Assembly (NCBI GenBank): GCA_021817625.1
Contig: JAKASY010000049.1
Span: forward strand, 1 to 8,981
From: Bacillota bacterium
GTDB lineage: Bacteria; Bacillota_E; JAJZYS01; JAILZS01
DNA length: 8,981 nt
Reading direction: 5' to 3'
Under the pieces are notes generated by a model, which had not been told where the DNA came from, did not search any database, and saw only the letters and a program-made list of their open reading frames with translations. Shown piece by piece: positions 1-6,250 of this stretch (position 1 is its first letter; each line of letters begins with the position of its first letter). A program made the translations under genes and the position numbers.

Positions 1-741
1 GCGCGCCGGGTCGTCCGCCGCCGTCACGTACGGGCGCAGGAGTCCCTGGGCACGCTTGGTGAGCCGTCCCGCCGCGGTGGTGGCGAGGCCCAGGCGGGCC
101 CGACCGATGAGGCGCGCCACGTCCGCCACGATCGCCTCGGGCTCGAGCCGCGCCGCCCGCGCCGCCCACGCCGCCGCCGACACCGGTTGCGCAAGGCGGG
201 CCAGGGCCACGGCCGCGAGACCCTCCGCCACCGCCGTCGGCAGGTAGAGGGCGTCGTGTGGGCCGACAAGGGCGACGAGGGCGCAGTCGCGCAGGCGGGC
301 GACGGCCGCCTCGGCGCGCGCCGGCGGCCAGCCGCGCTGCGACTCGAGGGCGCGAGCCACCGCGGCCCTGTCCGGGCCCGGCTTGAGCGTCCAGCACAGG
401 GCGTAGAGGAGCGAGCGCGCGTCCTCGTCCAGGCTCTCCACGCTGGCCGTCAGCCAGCCCGCCTGTTCCAGGACCCGGGCAAGGCGCACCGGGGCGCCGG
501 CGTACTTGCGCTCGACCCGGCAGGCGCGCGCGAGCGCGCTGCGCTTCCACAGGGGCAGGGCGGCCAGCGCGCGGGCGAGGTCGACTGGCGGGTCGGGGCG
601 CGTGACTTTGCGGGGTGCCCGATCCATCGCGCCGTCCGCGCGCGCCGCAGGCGGGCCGTCGACGGCCGCGTCGTGCGGCTCGGCCTCGCCGTCCAGGTCG
701 TCGAAGAGGTTGTCGCCGTCCGGCTCACGCCGTCGCCCCAT
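1..741 (-). CDS. Helicase-associated-like protein, partial (C-terminus beyond the left edge)
   Basis: The frame is open without a stop from an ATG at 741-739 to the window edge, giving 247 residues, and almost every codon ends in G or C as expected for a real gene here. The first 50 residues are acidic and low-complexity. After them come alpha-helical segments: LPLWKRSALARACRVERKY near residues 62-80, a helix-rich stretch SLDEDARSLLYALCW near 103-117, and a winged-helix-like piece with ALVGPHDALYLPTAV near 157-171. That last pattern, a short wing followed by LP and a helix, resembles the N-terminal part of bacterial XPB-partner proteins such as mycobacterial Rv0862c. A purine-rich AAGGGGG lies about 11 bases before the ATG. 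The gene starts 38 bases after the stop of the hypothetical gene at 780-1523, so the two probably share a transcript. Existence as a gene is well supported; the helicase-associated assignment rests on pattern and context only. Confidence 0.75.
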   Translation of the reverse strand, partial: MGRRREPDGDNLFDDLDGEAEPHDAAVDGPPAARADGAMDRAPRKVTRPDPPVDLARALAALPLWKRSALARACRVERKYAGAPVRLARVLEQAGWLTASVESLDEDARSLLYALCWTLKPGPDRAAVARALESQRGWPPARAEAAVARLRDCALVALVGPHDALYLPTAVAEGLAAVALARLAQPVSAAAWAARAARLEPEAIVADVARLIGRARLGLATTAAGRLTKRAQGLLRPYVTAADDPAR

Positions 742-779
742 CGATCCGCTGACCCCCTTCCCCACCGCCCCCGGCGTGC

Positions 780-1523
780 TCAGAAGCGCTCGAACAGCGA
801 CTCCTTGGGGCCGTCCGGGCCCAGATCCTTGAGAACCGTGCGCAGGAGCGCGGCCGGGTCGGGGCCGTCCTTGAGCCAGTGCCAGCCGCCCTCACCCGAG
901 AAGTAGCAGCGCTCCAGGCTGAAGCGGCGCGGGGCCGGAGCCGTGAGGCGCAGGCGCACGATCTCGGCGTACTGCGTCGGCAGGCTCTCGACCTGGGCCC
1001 GGAGCGAGGCCAGGGACAGGGTTTGGATCGCGCCCAGGACCGCGTGGGGCTTGTGGTCCCGAATGAGGCTCGCGATCGTCTCCTGCCTGCGGCCCGGCTC
1101 GAGGCTCTCGAACGCGCGACGCATGGCCTCGACGACGGTGGCCGTCTCCTCGTCGAGCTCCTCGCCGTCCCCCGGCCCGAACCAGCGGCGCATCGGGTGG
1201 TAGACGACGATCGCCCTGCCCACCGGCTCGGCCCGGTACGCGCGCGTGTTCGGCCGGCTTGCCAGGAGGGCGCGCACCGCCTCGAGCTCGCCCGGCCGAA
1301 AGGGCGAGGGCCGCACGCGCCGCACGGACACCTGGCCGTGTACGTTCTCCGCGAACTCGTAGCCCTCGGGCATGGCCGAGATGGCCTCGCCCACCTCGTT
1401 CCGGGCCGCCACGTAGCGCACCCCGCGCGCCGTGACGATACGGCGCAGCTCGTACTTGATACCCAGCCGGCTGGTGTAGGTCGCCGCCGCGGCCCCATCC
1501 GCCGCCATCCCCATGCCCCCCAT
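780..1523 (-). CDS. Conserved hypothetical protein in the XPB neighbourhood
   Basis: About 247 residues from the ATG at 1523-1521; other in-frame ATGs lie at 1514 and 1508, and the conserved-looking sequence begins only at LGIKYELRR (residues 20-28), so the exact start is uncertain and no strong ribosome binding site decides it. The N-terminal part (about 16-75) is a charged beta-rich segment containing ARNEVGEAI and MPEGYEF. The middle is helical with several Arg/Glu pairs. The C-terminus has a compact signature: RFSLERCYFSGEGGWHWL near 200-215, then DGPDP, ending in KESLFERF. I recall similar uncharacterised bacterial proteins with this layout but cannot name a family or function. No signal peptide or membrane segment is visible, so it is probably cytoplasmic. 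The frame stays open upstream into the XPB remnant, so a fused product cannot be excluded. It lies between the XPB remnant and another helicase-associated-like gene, which suggests but does not show a role in nucleic-acid transactions. Confidence 0.8.
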   Translation of the reverse strand: MGGMGMAADGAAAATYTSRLGIKYELRRIVTARGVRYVAARNEVGEAISAMPEGYEFAENVHGQVSVRRVRPSPFRPGELEAVRALLASRPNTRAYRAEPVGRAIVVYHPMRRWFGPGDGEELDEETATVVEAMRRAFESLEPGRRQETIASLIRDHKPHAVLGAIQTLSLASLRAQVESLPTQYAEIVRLRLTAPAPRRFSLERCYFSGEGGWHWLKDGPDPAALLRTVLKDLGPDGPKESLFERF

Positions 1524-1757
1524 CGTTCGTCCGCAGCCGCTCAGCGGCCGCGCCGAGCGCGTGCGCTCGCAAGATCGACCACAGTGCAGACCGGGCTCGC
1601 CCGCCCCTCCACCGCCCCGCGCGCGCCGTCTGACGACGTCTCCGCCAGGCGGGCGGGTCGTGTAGCGGTAACCCTGCGTGACCGGGAGGAACCGACGCCT
1701 TTGCGCGTGGTCCTCAAGCGGCGCAAGGCAAAGGGCGCGCCGCCGTCCGCTACGCGC
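1524..1757. other. Degenerate or non-coding segment between XPB remnant and hypothetical gene
   Basis: The frame linking the XPB domain to the downstream gene has no stop here, but the translation is Arg- and Gly-rich with no recognisable fold. Over its first 25 codons, third-position G/C is about 72% (18 of 25), clearly below the flanking genes. I therefore read it as spacer or remains of a deletion, although it would be a linker if the two domains are fused. No tRNA or convincing hairpin terminator was found in it. Confidence 0.5.
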
Positions 1758-2338
1758 GCGCAGCGCCAGGGCGAGCGGCGCGCCAGGCACGTAGCCGGCG
1801 TGGTCCTCGACCGGCCAGCCAGCCTTCATCAGCGCCTTCTTGACCAGGCCGCGCGACGTGGTGTCCACGCGCAGGCGGCCCTCCTCGTCGCGTCCCGGCG
1901 GGAGGTAGGGCGCGATCTCTCGTTGGCGCTCAATCAGCTCCAGGAGGTCCTTGTCGTGGGACGCAAGGAGGAGCGCGTCGCCCGCGCCGGCCACGAGCCT
2001 GAGGCGGCCGTAGCGGGCGATGTTGTCCGCAATGAGGAAGCGCGCTTTGTCCGGGATCGGGTAGCGGCTGAAGCGCTCGAGCGCGTCGCGCGTCGTGTGG
2101 CCGGCGCTGGCCGCGTTCCACAGCGACAGGGGCGTGATCCGGTAGGTGTGCACATGCTCGGGGCTCTTCACCATCTCGCTGAGCGGCATGATGGCGTCGC
2201 GCGCCGCCGCGTAGGCCCCGCTGTCCACCTCGAGCGGCAGCGTCTGGTCGCCCTGCACGATCAGTGGCCGGTCCGTCGGCGACCCCCCCTCGACGCGCTT
2301 CGCCGGTCCAGGGGCCCGTCGGCGTTGTCCGATTGCAT
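1758..2338 (-). pseudogene. N-terminal domain of bacterial XPB DNA repair helicase, motor domains missing
   Basis: XPB is a 3'-5' superfamily 2 DNA helicase of nucleotide excision repair. Its bacterial N-terminal domain (Helicase_C_3 type) is clear here from about 2267 to 1758: PLIVQGDQTLPLEVD, then MVKSPEHVHTYRITPLSLWN, FSRYPIPDKARFLI, IARYGRLRL, REIAPYL, KKALMKAGWPVEDHAGYVPG and GAPLALALR. In full-length homologues a DYQ motif and the Walker A loop of the first RecA domain follow at once. Here the similarity stops at 1758 and no ATPase motif occurs in any frame down to position 1. The 5' end is also abnormal: no ATG, GTG or TTG lies in frame just upstream of PLIVQ. The ATG at 2338-2336 gives a plausible leader but is in a different frame, which one extra base in the seven-G run (2289-2283) would correct. 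Codon use in the domain is still typical, so decay is recent or the domain is retained. It could instead be the N-terminal part of a fusion ending at 780. Confidence 0.7.
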
Positions 2339-2342
2339 TGTA
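2337..2342 (-). promoter_or_regulatory. Possible -10 element (TACAAT) in the divergent intergenic region
   Basis: On the minus strand TACAAT stands out in otherwise very GC-rich sequence between the divergent XPB remnant and the helicase-associated gene. It differs from TATAAT at one position. No good TTGACA-like hexamer is found 16-18 bases upstream, and the ATG discussed for the XPB remnant overlaps the end of this box, so both cannot be used as drawn. Weak evidence. Confidence 0.25.
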
Positions 2343-2445
2343 GCAGGCGGTCGCGTCCCGTGGGCGGAGATGGGGTTCGGACGTCGAATGGGCGAGGAGC
2401 CGCCGCGCGCGCCGCGCCCTCGGGCGGCGCGGCCCCATCCCCTGC

Positions 2446-2453
2446 GGAGGTGA
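2446..2453 (+). promoter_or_regulatory. Strong Shine-Dalgarno site for the helicase-associated gene
   Basis: GGAGGTGA is a near-perfect match to the anti-Shine-Dalgarno sequence and lies 6 bases before the ATG at 2460. It fixes that start and is the best ribosome binding site in the window. Confidence 0.85.
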
Positions 2454-2459
2454 CCTGCG

Positions 2460-4289
2460 ATGCCCCGCCTGTCCGACTTGCCGCCCGCCACCCTGCGCGA
2501 CGCGCTCGAGGCCGAGCGCGTGGACGAGCTCCGGGCGAGCGCCCGCCTCGTCGCCCACGACCTGCCGACGCGCAAGGGCGAGCTCATCAACGTGATCTGC
2601 GGCCACCTCGCCAGCGACGAAAACCTGAGGGCGGCGCTCGGCCGCCTGGACGACATCGGCCGCGCCGCCCTGGCCGAGGCGGCCCACGGCTCCGGCCGAC
2701 TGGAAGTCGAGGCCTTCCGGGCCAAGTACGGCAAAGCCCCCGTGCGCACCGGCTGGCTCGGGGTGTTGCTGGACCGCGGGCTACGTCTGCCCGAGGACAT
2801 GCGACGGCGGCTGCGGGCCATCGTCCCCAGGCCCAGGCCTGCCCGCATGGAGGCGGTGGACGACCTGCCCGAGGGCGACGCGCCCGCGGACGGTCAAAGC
2901 GGCGACGCGCGGCCGGCTGAGCGGCTCGTGCGCGAGACCGAGCACGTCGCCCAGGCTGACCTCATGGCCGTCCTGCGCCTGTGCGAGGCGGGCGGCCTGC
3001 GCGTGAGCGAGCCGTCGCGCCGTCCCACGGCCGCCGCCATGCGGGCGGTGGCCGCCGTGCTGGAGGGGGGCGACTTCTACGAGGCGGAGCCGATCGCCGC
3101 CTTCGCCTGGCCGCTTCTGCTGCAGGCGGGCGGCCTGGCCGTGGCGACAGGGGGCCGCCTCGGCCTCACGGCCCGCGGCCGCGCCGCTCTGGCGGCGCCG
3201 CCGTGCGACACCGTGCGCCATCTCTGGGACAGCTGGCTCATACGCGGCCCGATCGACGAGTTCAGCCGGATCGAGGCGATCAAGGGCCAGCGGGCGCGCG
3301 GCGGCAGAAGCCTCACGGCCGTCCCACCGCGGCGCGAGGCCGTCGCCGACGCCCTGGCCGACGCCCCCGTGAGCCGCTGGGTGGGCGTGGACGCGTTCTT
3401 CACGCACATGCGGGCGGCGCACCACGACTTCGAGGTGGTGCGCGACCCCTGGTCGCTCTACATCGGCGACCCCCACTACGGCAGCTTCGGCTACGAGGGG
3501 TACGGCGGCTGGAGCGTCGTGCAGGGCCGCTTCGCCCTCTGCCTGCTGTTCGAGTACGCGGCCACCCTGGGCCTCATCGACGTCGCCTACGGGCCCGCCG
3601 AGGACGCCCGCGACGACTACCGCGGGCAGTGGGGCACCGACGACCTGGACGCCCTCAGCCGCTACGACGGCCTTGCCCACTTCCGGCTCAACGCCCTGGG
3701 CGCCTACTGCCTCGGCCTCGCCGAGCGCTACGAGCCGACCAGGGCCCCGCCCGCGCCCACCGGCGCCGTACGCGTCCTGCCCAACCTCGAGGTGGTGTTT
3801 CTCGGCGCCCGCGTGGCCCCGGCCGACGCCCTTCTCATCGAACGCTACGCCGAGCCCCGCTCTGCCGGCGTGTGGGGGCTCAGCCGGGCGAAGATGCTCG
3901 AGGCGATCGAGCGCGGCATCGGTCTGAGTGACCTGGAGGCGCTCCTTGGGCGCGCCGACAGGCCCCTGCCGGAGGCCGTGACGCAGCTCGTGGCCGAGGT
4001 ACGGGCACGCGCCGACCGCCTCACGAACCGCGGCGTGGTGCGCCTGGTGGAGTGCGCCGACGCGGAGCTGGTGCATCGCCTAGCCAACGACCCTCGTCTA
4101 CGCGGCTTGGCGGCGCGCGTGGGCGAGCGCTGCCTTGCCGTGCCGATCGCGCAGGAGGGGTCGTTTCGCCGCGCGCTGCGCCAGGTGGGCTACGCCCTGC
4201 CGGCCGCCGGCGAGGGGGCCGAAACGGGTGCGTCGACCCCGGCACTGCCGACCCCGGTGCCGCCGGCACGCAGGAGGGGGAGGCGGTGA
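2460..4289 (+). CDS. Helicase-associated protein with C-terminal Helicase_C_3-like domain
   Basis: A complete 609-residue protein, start fixed by the strong ribosome binding site. Residues 8-50 form a SAP-like helical unit (VDELRASARL, PTRKGELINVICGHL) of a kind that often binds DNA. Residues 51-110 are a helical LDDIGRAALAEA / FRAKYGKAP segment, and 125-160 an acidic linker. Winged-helix-like units follow: about 165-245 (ending GGRLGLTARGRAAL) and about 350-425, which contains FEYAATLGLIDVAYG and RLNALGAYCLGL. Residues 437-520 (VRVLPNLEVVFLG, GLSRAKMLEAIERGIGLSDL, LPEAVTQLV) match the Helicase_C_3 fold also found at the N-terminus of bacterial XPB. The tail is Pro/Arg-rich. No Walker motif is present, so it is not itself a motor. 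In related bacteria such proteins sit beside XPB and are inferred partners. Here it is divergent from an XPB remnant, about 120 bases from its possible start. Probably cytoplasmic; function inferred. Confidence 0.85.
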   Translation: MPRLSDLPPATLRDALEAERVDELRASARLVAHDLPTRKGELINVICGHLASDENLRAALGRLDDIGRAALAEAAHGSGRLEVEAFRAKYGKAPVRTGWLGVLLDRGLRLPEDMRRRLRAIVPRPRPARMEAVDDLPEGDAPADGQSGDARPAERLVRETEHVAQADLMAVLRLCEAGGLRVSEPSRRPTAAAMRAVAAVLEGGDFYEAEPIAAFAWPLLLQAGGLAVATGGRLGLTARGRAALAAPPCDTVRHLWDSWLIRGPIDEFSRIEAIKGQRARGGRSLTAVPPRREAVADALADAPVSRWVGVDAFFTHMRAAHHDFEVVRDPWSLYIGDPHYGSFGYEGYGGWSVVQGRFALCLLFEYAATLGLIDVAYGPAEDARDDYRGQWGTDDLDALSRYDGLAHFRLNALGAYCLGLAERYEPTRAPPAPTGAVRVLPNLEVVFLGARVAPADALLIERYAEPRSAGVWGLSRAKMLEAIERGIGLSDLEALLGRADRPLPEAVTQLVAEVRARADRLTNRGVVRLVECADAELVHRLANDPRLRGLAARVGERCLAVPIAQEGSFRRALRQVGYALPAAGEGAETGASTPALPTPVPPARRRGRR

Positions 4290-4460
4290 CGAGGCCGCCG
4301 ACGTCCGCGCCAGCGGGAGCGCGATCGGTGGCCAGGGCGGCATGCGGCCGCTGCCACGCCGCCGCGGCGTGCAGACGTGAGGGGCAGCCGCAGCTCGGCA
4401 GGCCGACGTCCGCCCTGGCCCGACACCGTGCCGTCCCGCCACGCCGTTGGGAGGCACGCC

Positions 4461-4481
4461 GCCCCCGCGCGTGGCGGGGGC
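4461..4481 (+). terminator. GC hairpin downstream of the helicase-associated gene
   Basis: GCCCCCGC and GCGGGGGC form a perfect 8-bp stem around a five-base loop (4469-4473). It lies about 170 bases after the stop at 4289 and has no T-run, so termination is only a possibility; hairpins of this size occur by chance in such GC-rich DNA. Confidence 0.3.
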
Positions 4482-4537
4482 TGGCGGGCGCGGCTGGCGC
4501 GGCGACAGCCGACGCCTGGCGTTCGCGTCAAACCAAG

Positions 4538-4556
4538 TTGTCGACAGGTGCCGGCA
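4538..4556. promoter_or_regulatory. Two adjacent palindromes upstream of the phosphoesterase gene
   Basis: TGTCGACA (4538-4545) and GTGCCGGCAC (4547-4556) are both perfect palindromes separated by one base, in the lowest-GC patch before the gene and about 105-125 bases from its start. They could be operator half-sites near a promoter, since TTGTCG at 4537 is loosely -35-like. No protein is assigned and no good -10 is seen. Confidence 0.3.
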
Positions 4557-4661
4557 CTTACACAGGGGAGCGCCGCCGTTTGTGCCGAATGGCACGAGGG
4601 ACAGCCGCGCGCGCCGAGCGCGCGCAACCGCCCGACCTGTTCTCATAGCCCAGTAAGTGGA

Positions 4662-6182
4662 GTGAGCTGCCTGAAGGTCCATCGCGCCGCGCCGGCCCTC
4701 ACGGCCTGCGCCCTCGTCGCCGCGAGTCTCGCCGCCCTCCTCTCCCCTTACGGTCCCGGCATCGCCGCCGCCTCCCGTGGCACGCGCGGCCAGGCGCCGG
4801 GCTGCGGCAAGCCGCAGCCGGACTCCGCGCTGCACACGCCCAAGGCGACCTCGGACGCCTGGCTGCAGCACGGCGTGAGCGGCACGGTGGTGAACGTCAC
4901 CGGCCAGATGATCGCCGTCGACACGCAAAGCGCCACGATCGTCACCGTCTACCAGCCGACCGGCACCCCCGCGGTCGTGCCGGGCGACAGCGTGAGCGTG
5001 AAGGGTAGGCTCATCGGCGGCATCGTACGCGCCGACACGATCCAGGTGACCGGCGGCAGGCCCTGGCCGGCGCCGACGACGCCCGCCCAGCCCACCGGCC
5101 AGATCCGGCACGTGATCTTCGTCATCCAGGAGAACCACTCGTTCGACAACTACTTCGGCACCTACCCGGGCGTCGACGGCCTGAACGCCATGATCAAGCT
5201 GCCCGTGAGCCGCGGCGGTCCCCCGACCGTGGCGCCCTTCCAGCTCACCCAGCCGATCAACCACGACCTCAACCACTCCTGGGTGGCGGCGCACGAGGCG
5301 TACGACCACGGCAAGATGGACAACTTCGTGTGGGCCGACGGCAGCCGCGACGTGATGGGCTACTACACCGGCGAGTTCATCCCCAACTACTGGGCGTACG
5401 CGCAGCACTTCACCCTCGACGACATGTTCTTCTCGTCGCTCATGGGCCCGTCGCTGCCCAACCACCTGTACACCGTGGCCGGCTACAGCGGCGGCTGGCT
5501 GTGGAACATGTGGCTTCCGCCCACCTGCGGCTTCGGCTTCGCCACGGTGCCCGACCAGCTCCAGGCCGCAGGCGTGAGCTGGGCCTACTACAGCGGCACC
5601 GCCCCCCAGTCGATGTGGCTCTGGAACCCCCTGCCGGGCTTCGCCACGTTCGAGCAGAGCGCTGCCCTGCGCGCCCACCTCTACTGGGACGAGCAGTTCT
5701 TCCAGGACCTGCGCGACGGAAACCTCCCCGCCATGTCCTGGGTCACGCCGAGCATGCTCGACAGCGAGCACCCGCCCACCGACCCGCGCATCGGCATGTG
5801 GTACGTCACGGACCTCCTGAACGCCATCATGGAAAGCCCGTACTGGAGCGACACCGTCGTGGTCGTCACCTGGGACGAGTACGGCGGCTTCTACGACAAC
5901 GTCTCCCCCACCCAGGTCGACCCTTACGGCTTCGGCTTCCGCGTGCCCGCGCTGATCATCTCCCCGTACGCCGCGGCCGACTCGATCAACTCGACGCCCT
6001 ACGACTTCACGTCCGTCCTGCGCTACGTGGAGGACAGCCACTTCCTTCCCCACATCACGAACCGGATCGCGCAGGCGAACAGCATCGGCTCCGAGCTCAA
6101 CACGGCGCAGACGCCGCTGAGGCCCTTTCTCATCACCCACCCCCTGAGCCCGAGCGACGTTCCCCAGTCCGTGATGCCCTGA
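4662..6182 (+). CDS. Secreted phosphoesterase, phospholipase C / AcpA acid phosphatase superfamily
   Basis: A 506-residue exported phosphoesterase (PF04185 type), expected to hydrolyse phosphomonoesters or phospholipid head groups outside the membrane. The start is placed at GTG 4662, because residues 6-36 then form a Sec-type signal peptide (hydrophobic ALTACALVAASLAALL, ending near GIAAA); sequence further upstream in this frame is not protein-like. Twin arginines typical of many phospholipases C are absent. Residues 71-132 are a small beta-rich, OB-like domain (VSGTVVNVTGQMIAVDT, VPGDSVSVKGRLIGG). The catalytic domain follows: ENHSFDNYFGTYPGVDG at 157-173 with metal-ligand-type E157/N158, MDNFVW at 219-224, MGPSLPNHLY at 261-270 with likely nucleophile S264, SEHPP at 368-372, and TWDEYGGFYDNVSP at 403-416 with D405/E406. 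All expected motifs are present. Substrate is not deducible. The gene ends at a strong hairpin and faces a convergent gene. A weak AGTGGA sequence precedes the GTG. Confidence 0.9.
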   Translation: MSCLKVHRAAPALTACALVAASLAALLSPYGPGIAAASRGTRGQAPGCGKPQPDSALHTPKATSDAWLQHGVSGTVVNVTGQMIAVDTQSATIVTVYQPTGTPAVVPGDSVSVKGRLIGGIVRADTIQVTGGRPWPAPTTPAQPTGQIRHVIFVIQENHSFDNYFGTYPGVDGLNAMIKLPVSRGGPPTVAPFQLTQPINHDLNHSWVAAHEAYDHGKMDNFVWADGSRDVMGYYTGEFIPNYWAYAQHFTLDDMFFSSLMGPSLPNHLYTVAGYSGGWLWNMWLPPTCGFGFATVPDQLQAAGVSWAYYSGTAPQSMWLWNPLPGFATFEQSAALRAHLYWDEQFFQDLRDGNLPAMSWVTPSMLDSEHPPTDPRIGMWYVTDLLNAIMESPYWSDTVVVVTWDEYGGFYDNVSPTQVDPYGFGFRVPALIISPYAAADSINSTPYDFTSVLRYVEDSHFLPHITNRIAQANSIGSELNTAQTPLRPFLITHPLSPSDVPQSVMP

Positions 6183-6196
6183 CCACGGGCAGGCAT

Positions 6197-6231
6197 GCCG
6201 GCAGCCCCGCACCCGGCGCGGGGCTGCCGGC
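6197..6231. terminator. Perfect 14-bp hairpin between convergent genes
   Basis: GCCGGCAGCCCCGC (6197-6210) and its exact reverse complement (6218-6231) flank a seven-base loop. It starts 14 bases after the phosphoesterase stop and ends 19 bases before the stop of the convergent gene, the classic place for a bidirectional terminator. No T-run follows on either strand, as is common in high-GC bacteria. Confidence 0.7.
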
Positions 6232-6250
6232 GGCGGCCACCGTCCCGGCC

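Larger units (their letters stand above)
4290..4661. other. 372-base region without a supported gene
   Basis: Open frames here on both strands translate to Arg/Ala/Pro-rich sequence with no recognisable fold and are treated as shadows. The region holds a GC hairpin (4461-4481) and a patch of lower GC (about 4521-4590) carrying two perfect palindromes, likely the upstream control region of the phosphoesterase gene. The long frame beginning at 4377 covers it only because the GTG-started phosphoesterase frame happens to stay open upstream. Confidence 0.5.

Noticed and set aside
1655..1720. tRNA-like stretch (GTCGTGTAGCGGT resembling a D-arm)
   Set aside because: No GTTCRANTC T-arm, no convincing anticodon stem and no pairing acceptor ends on either strand.
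879..2453. Long plus-strand open frame (524 codons) opposite the XPB remnant and the hypothetical gene
   Set aside because: Arg/Ala/His-rich translation without any fold; it mirrors real minus-strand genes with recognisable domains in high-GC DNA.
2436..2687. XPB remnant starting at ATG 2438 or further upstream at 2687
   Set aside because: These starts would add Arg-rich sequence and nearly meet or overlap the well-supported divergent gene starting at 2460.
4377..4661. N-terminal extension of the phosphoesterase to the ATG at 4377
   Set aside because: The extra 95 residues are Arg/Pro/Ser-rich and would bury the signal peptide internally; GTG 4662 gives a normal leader.
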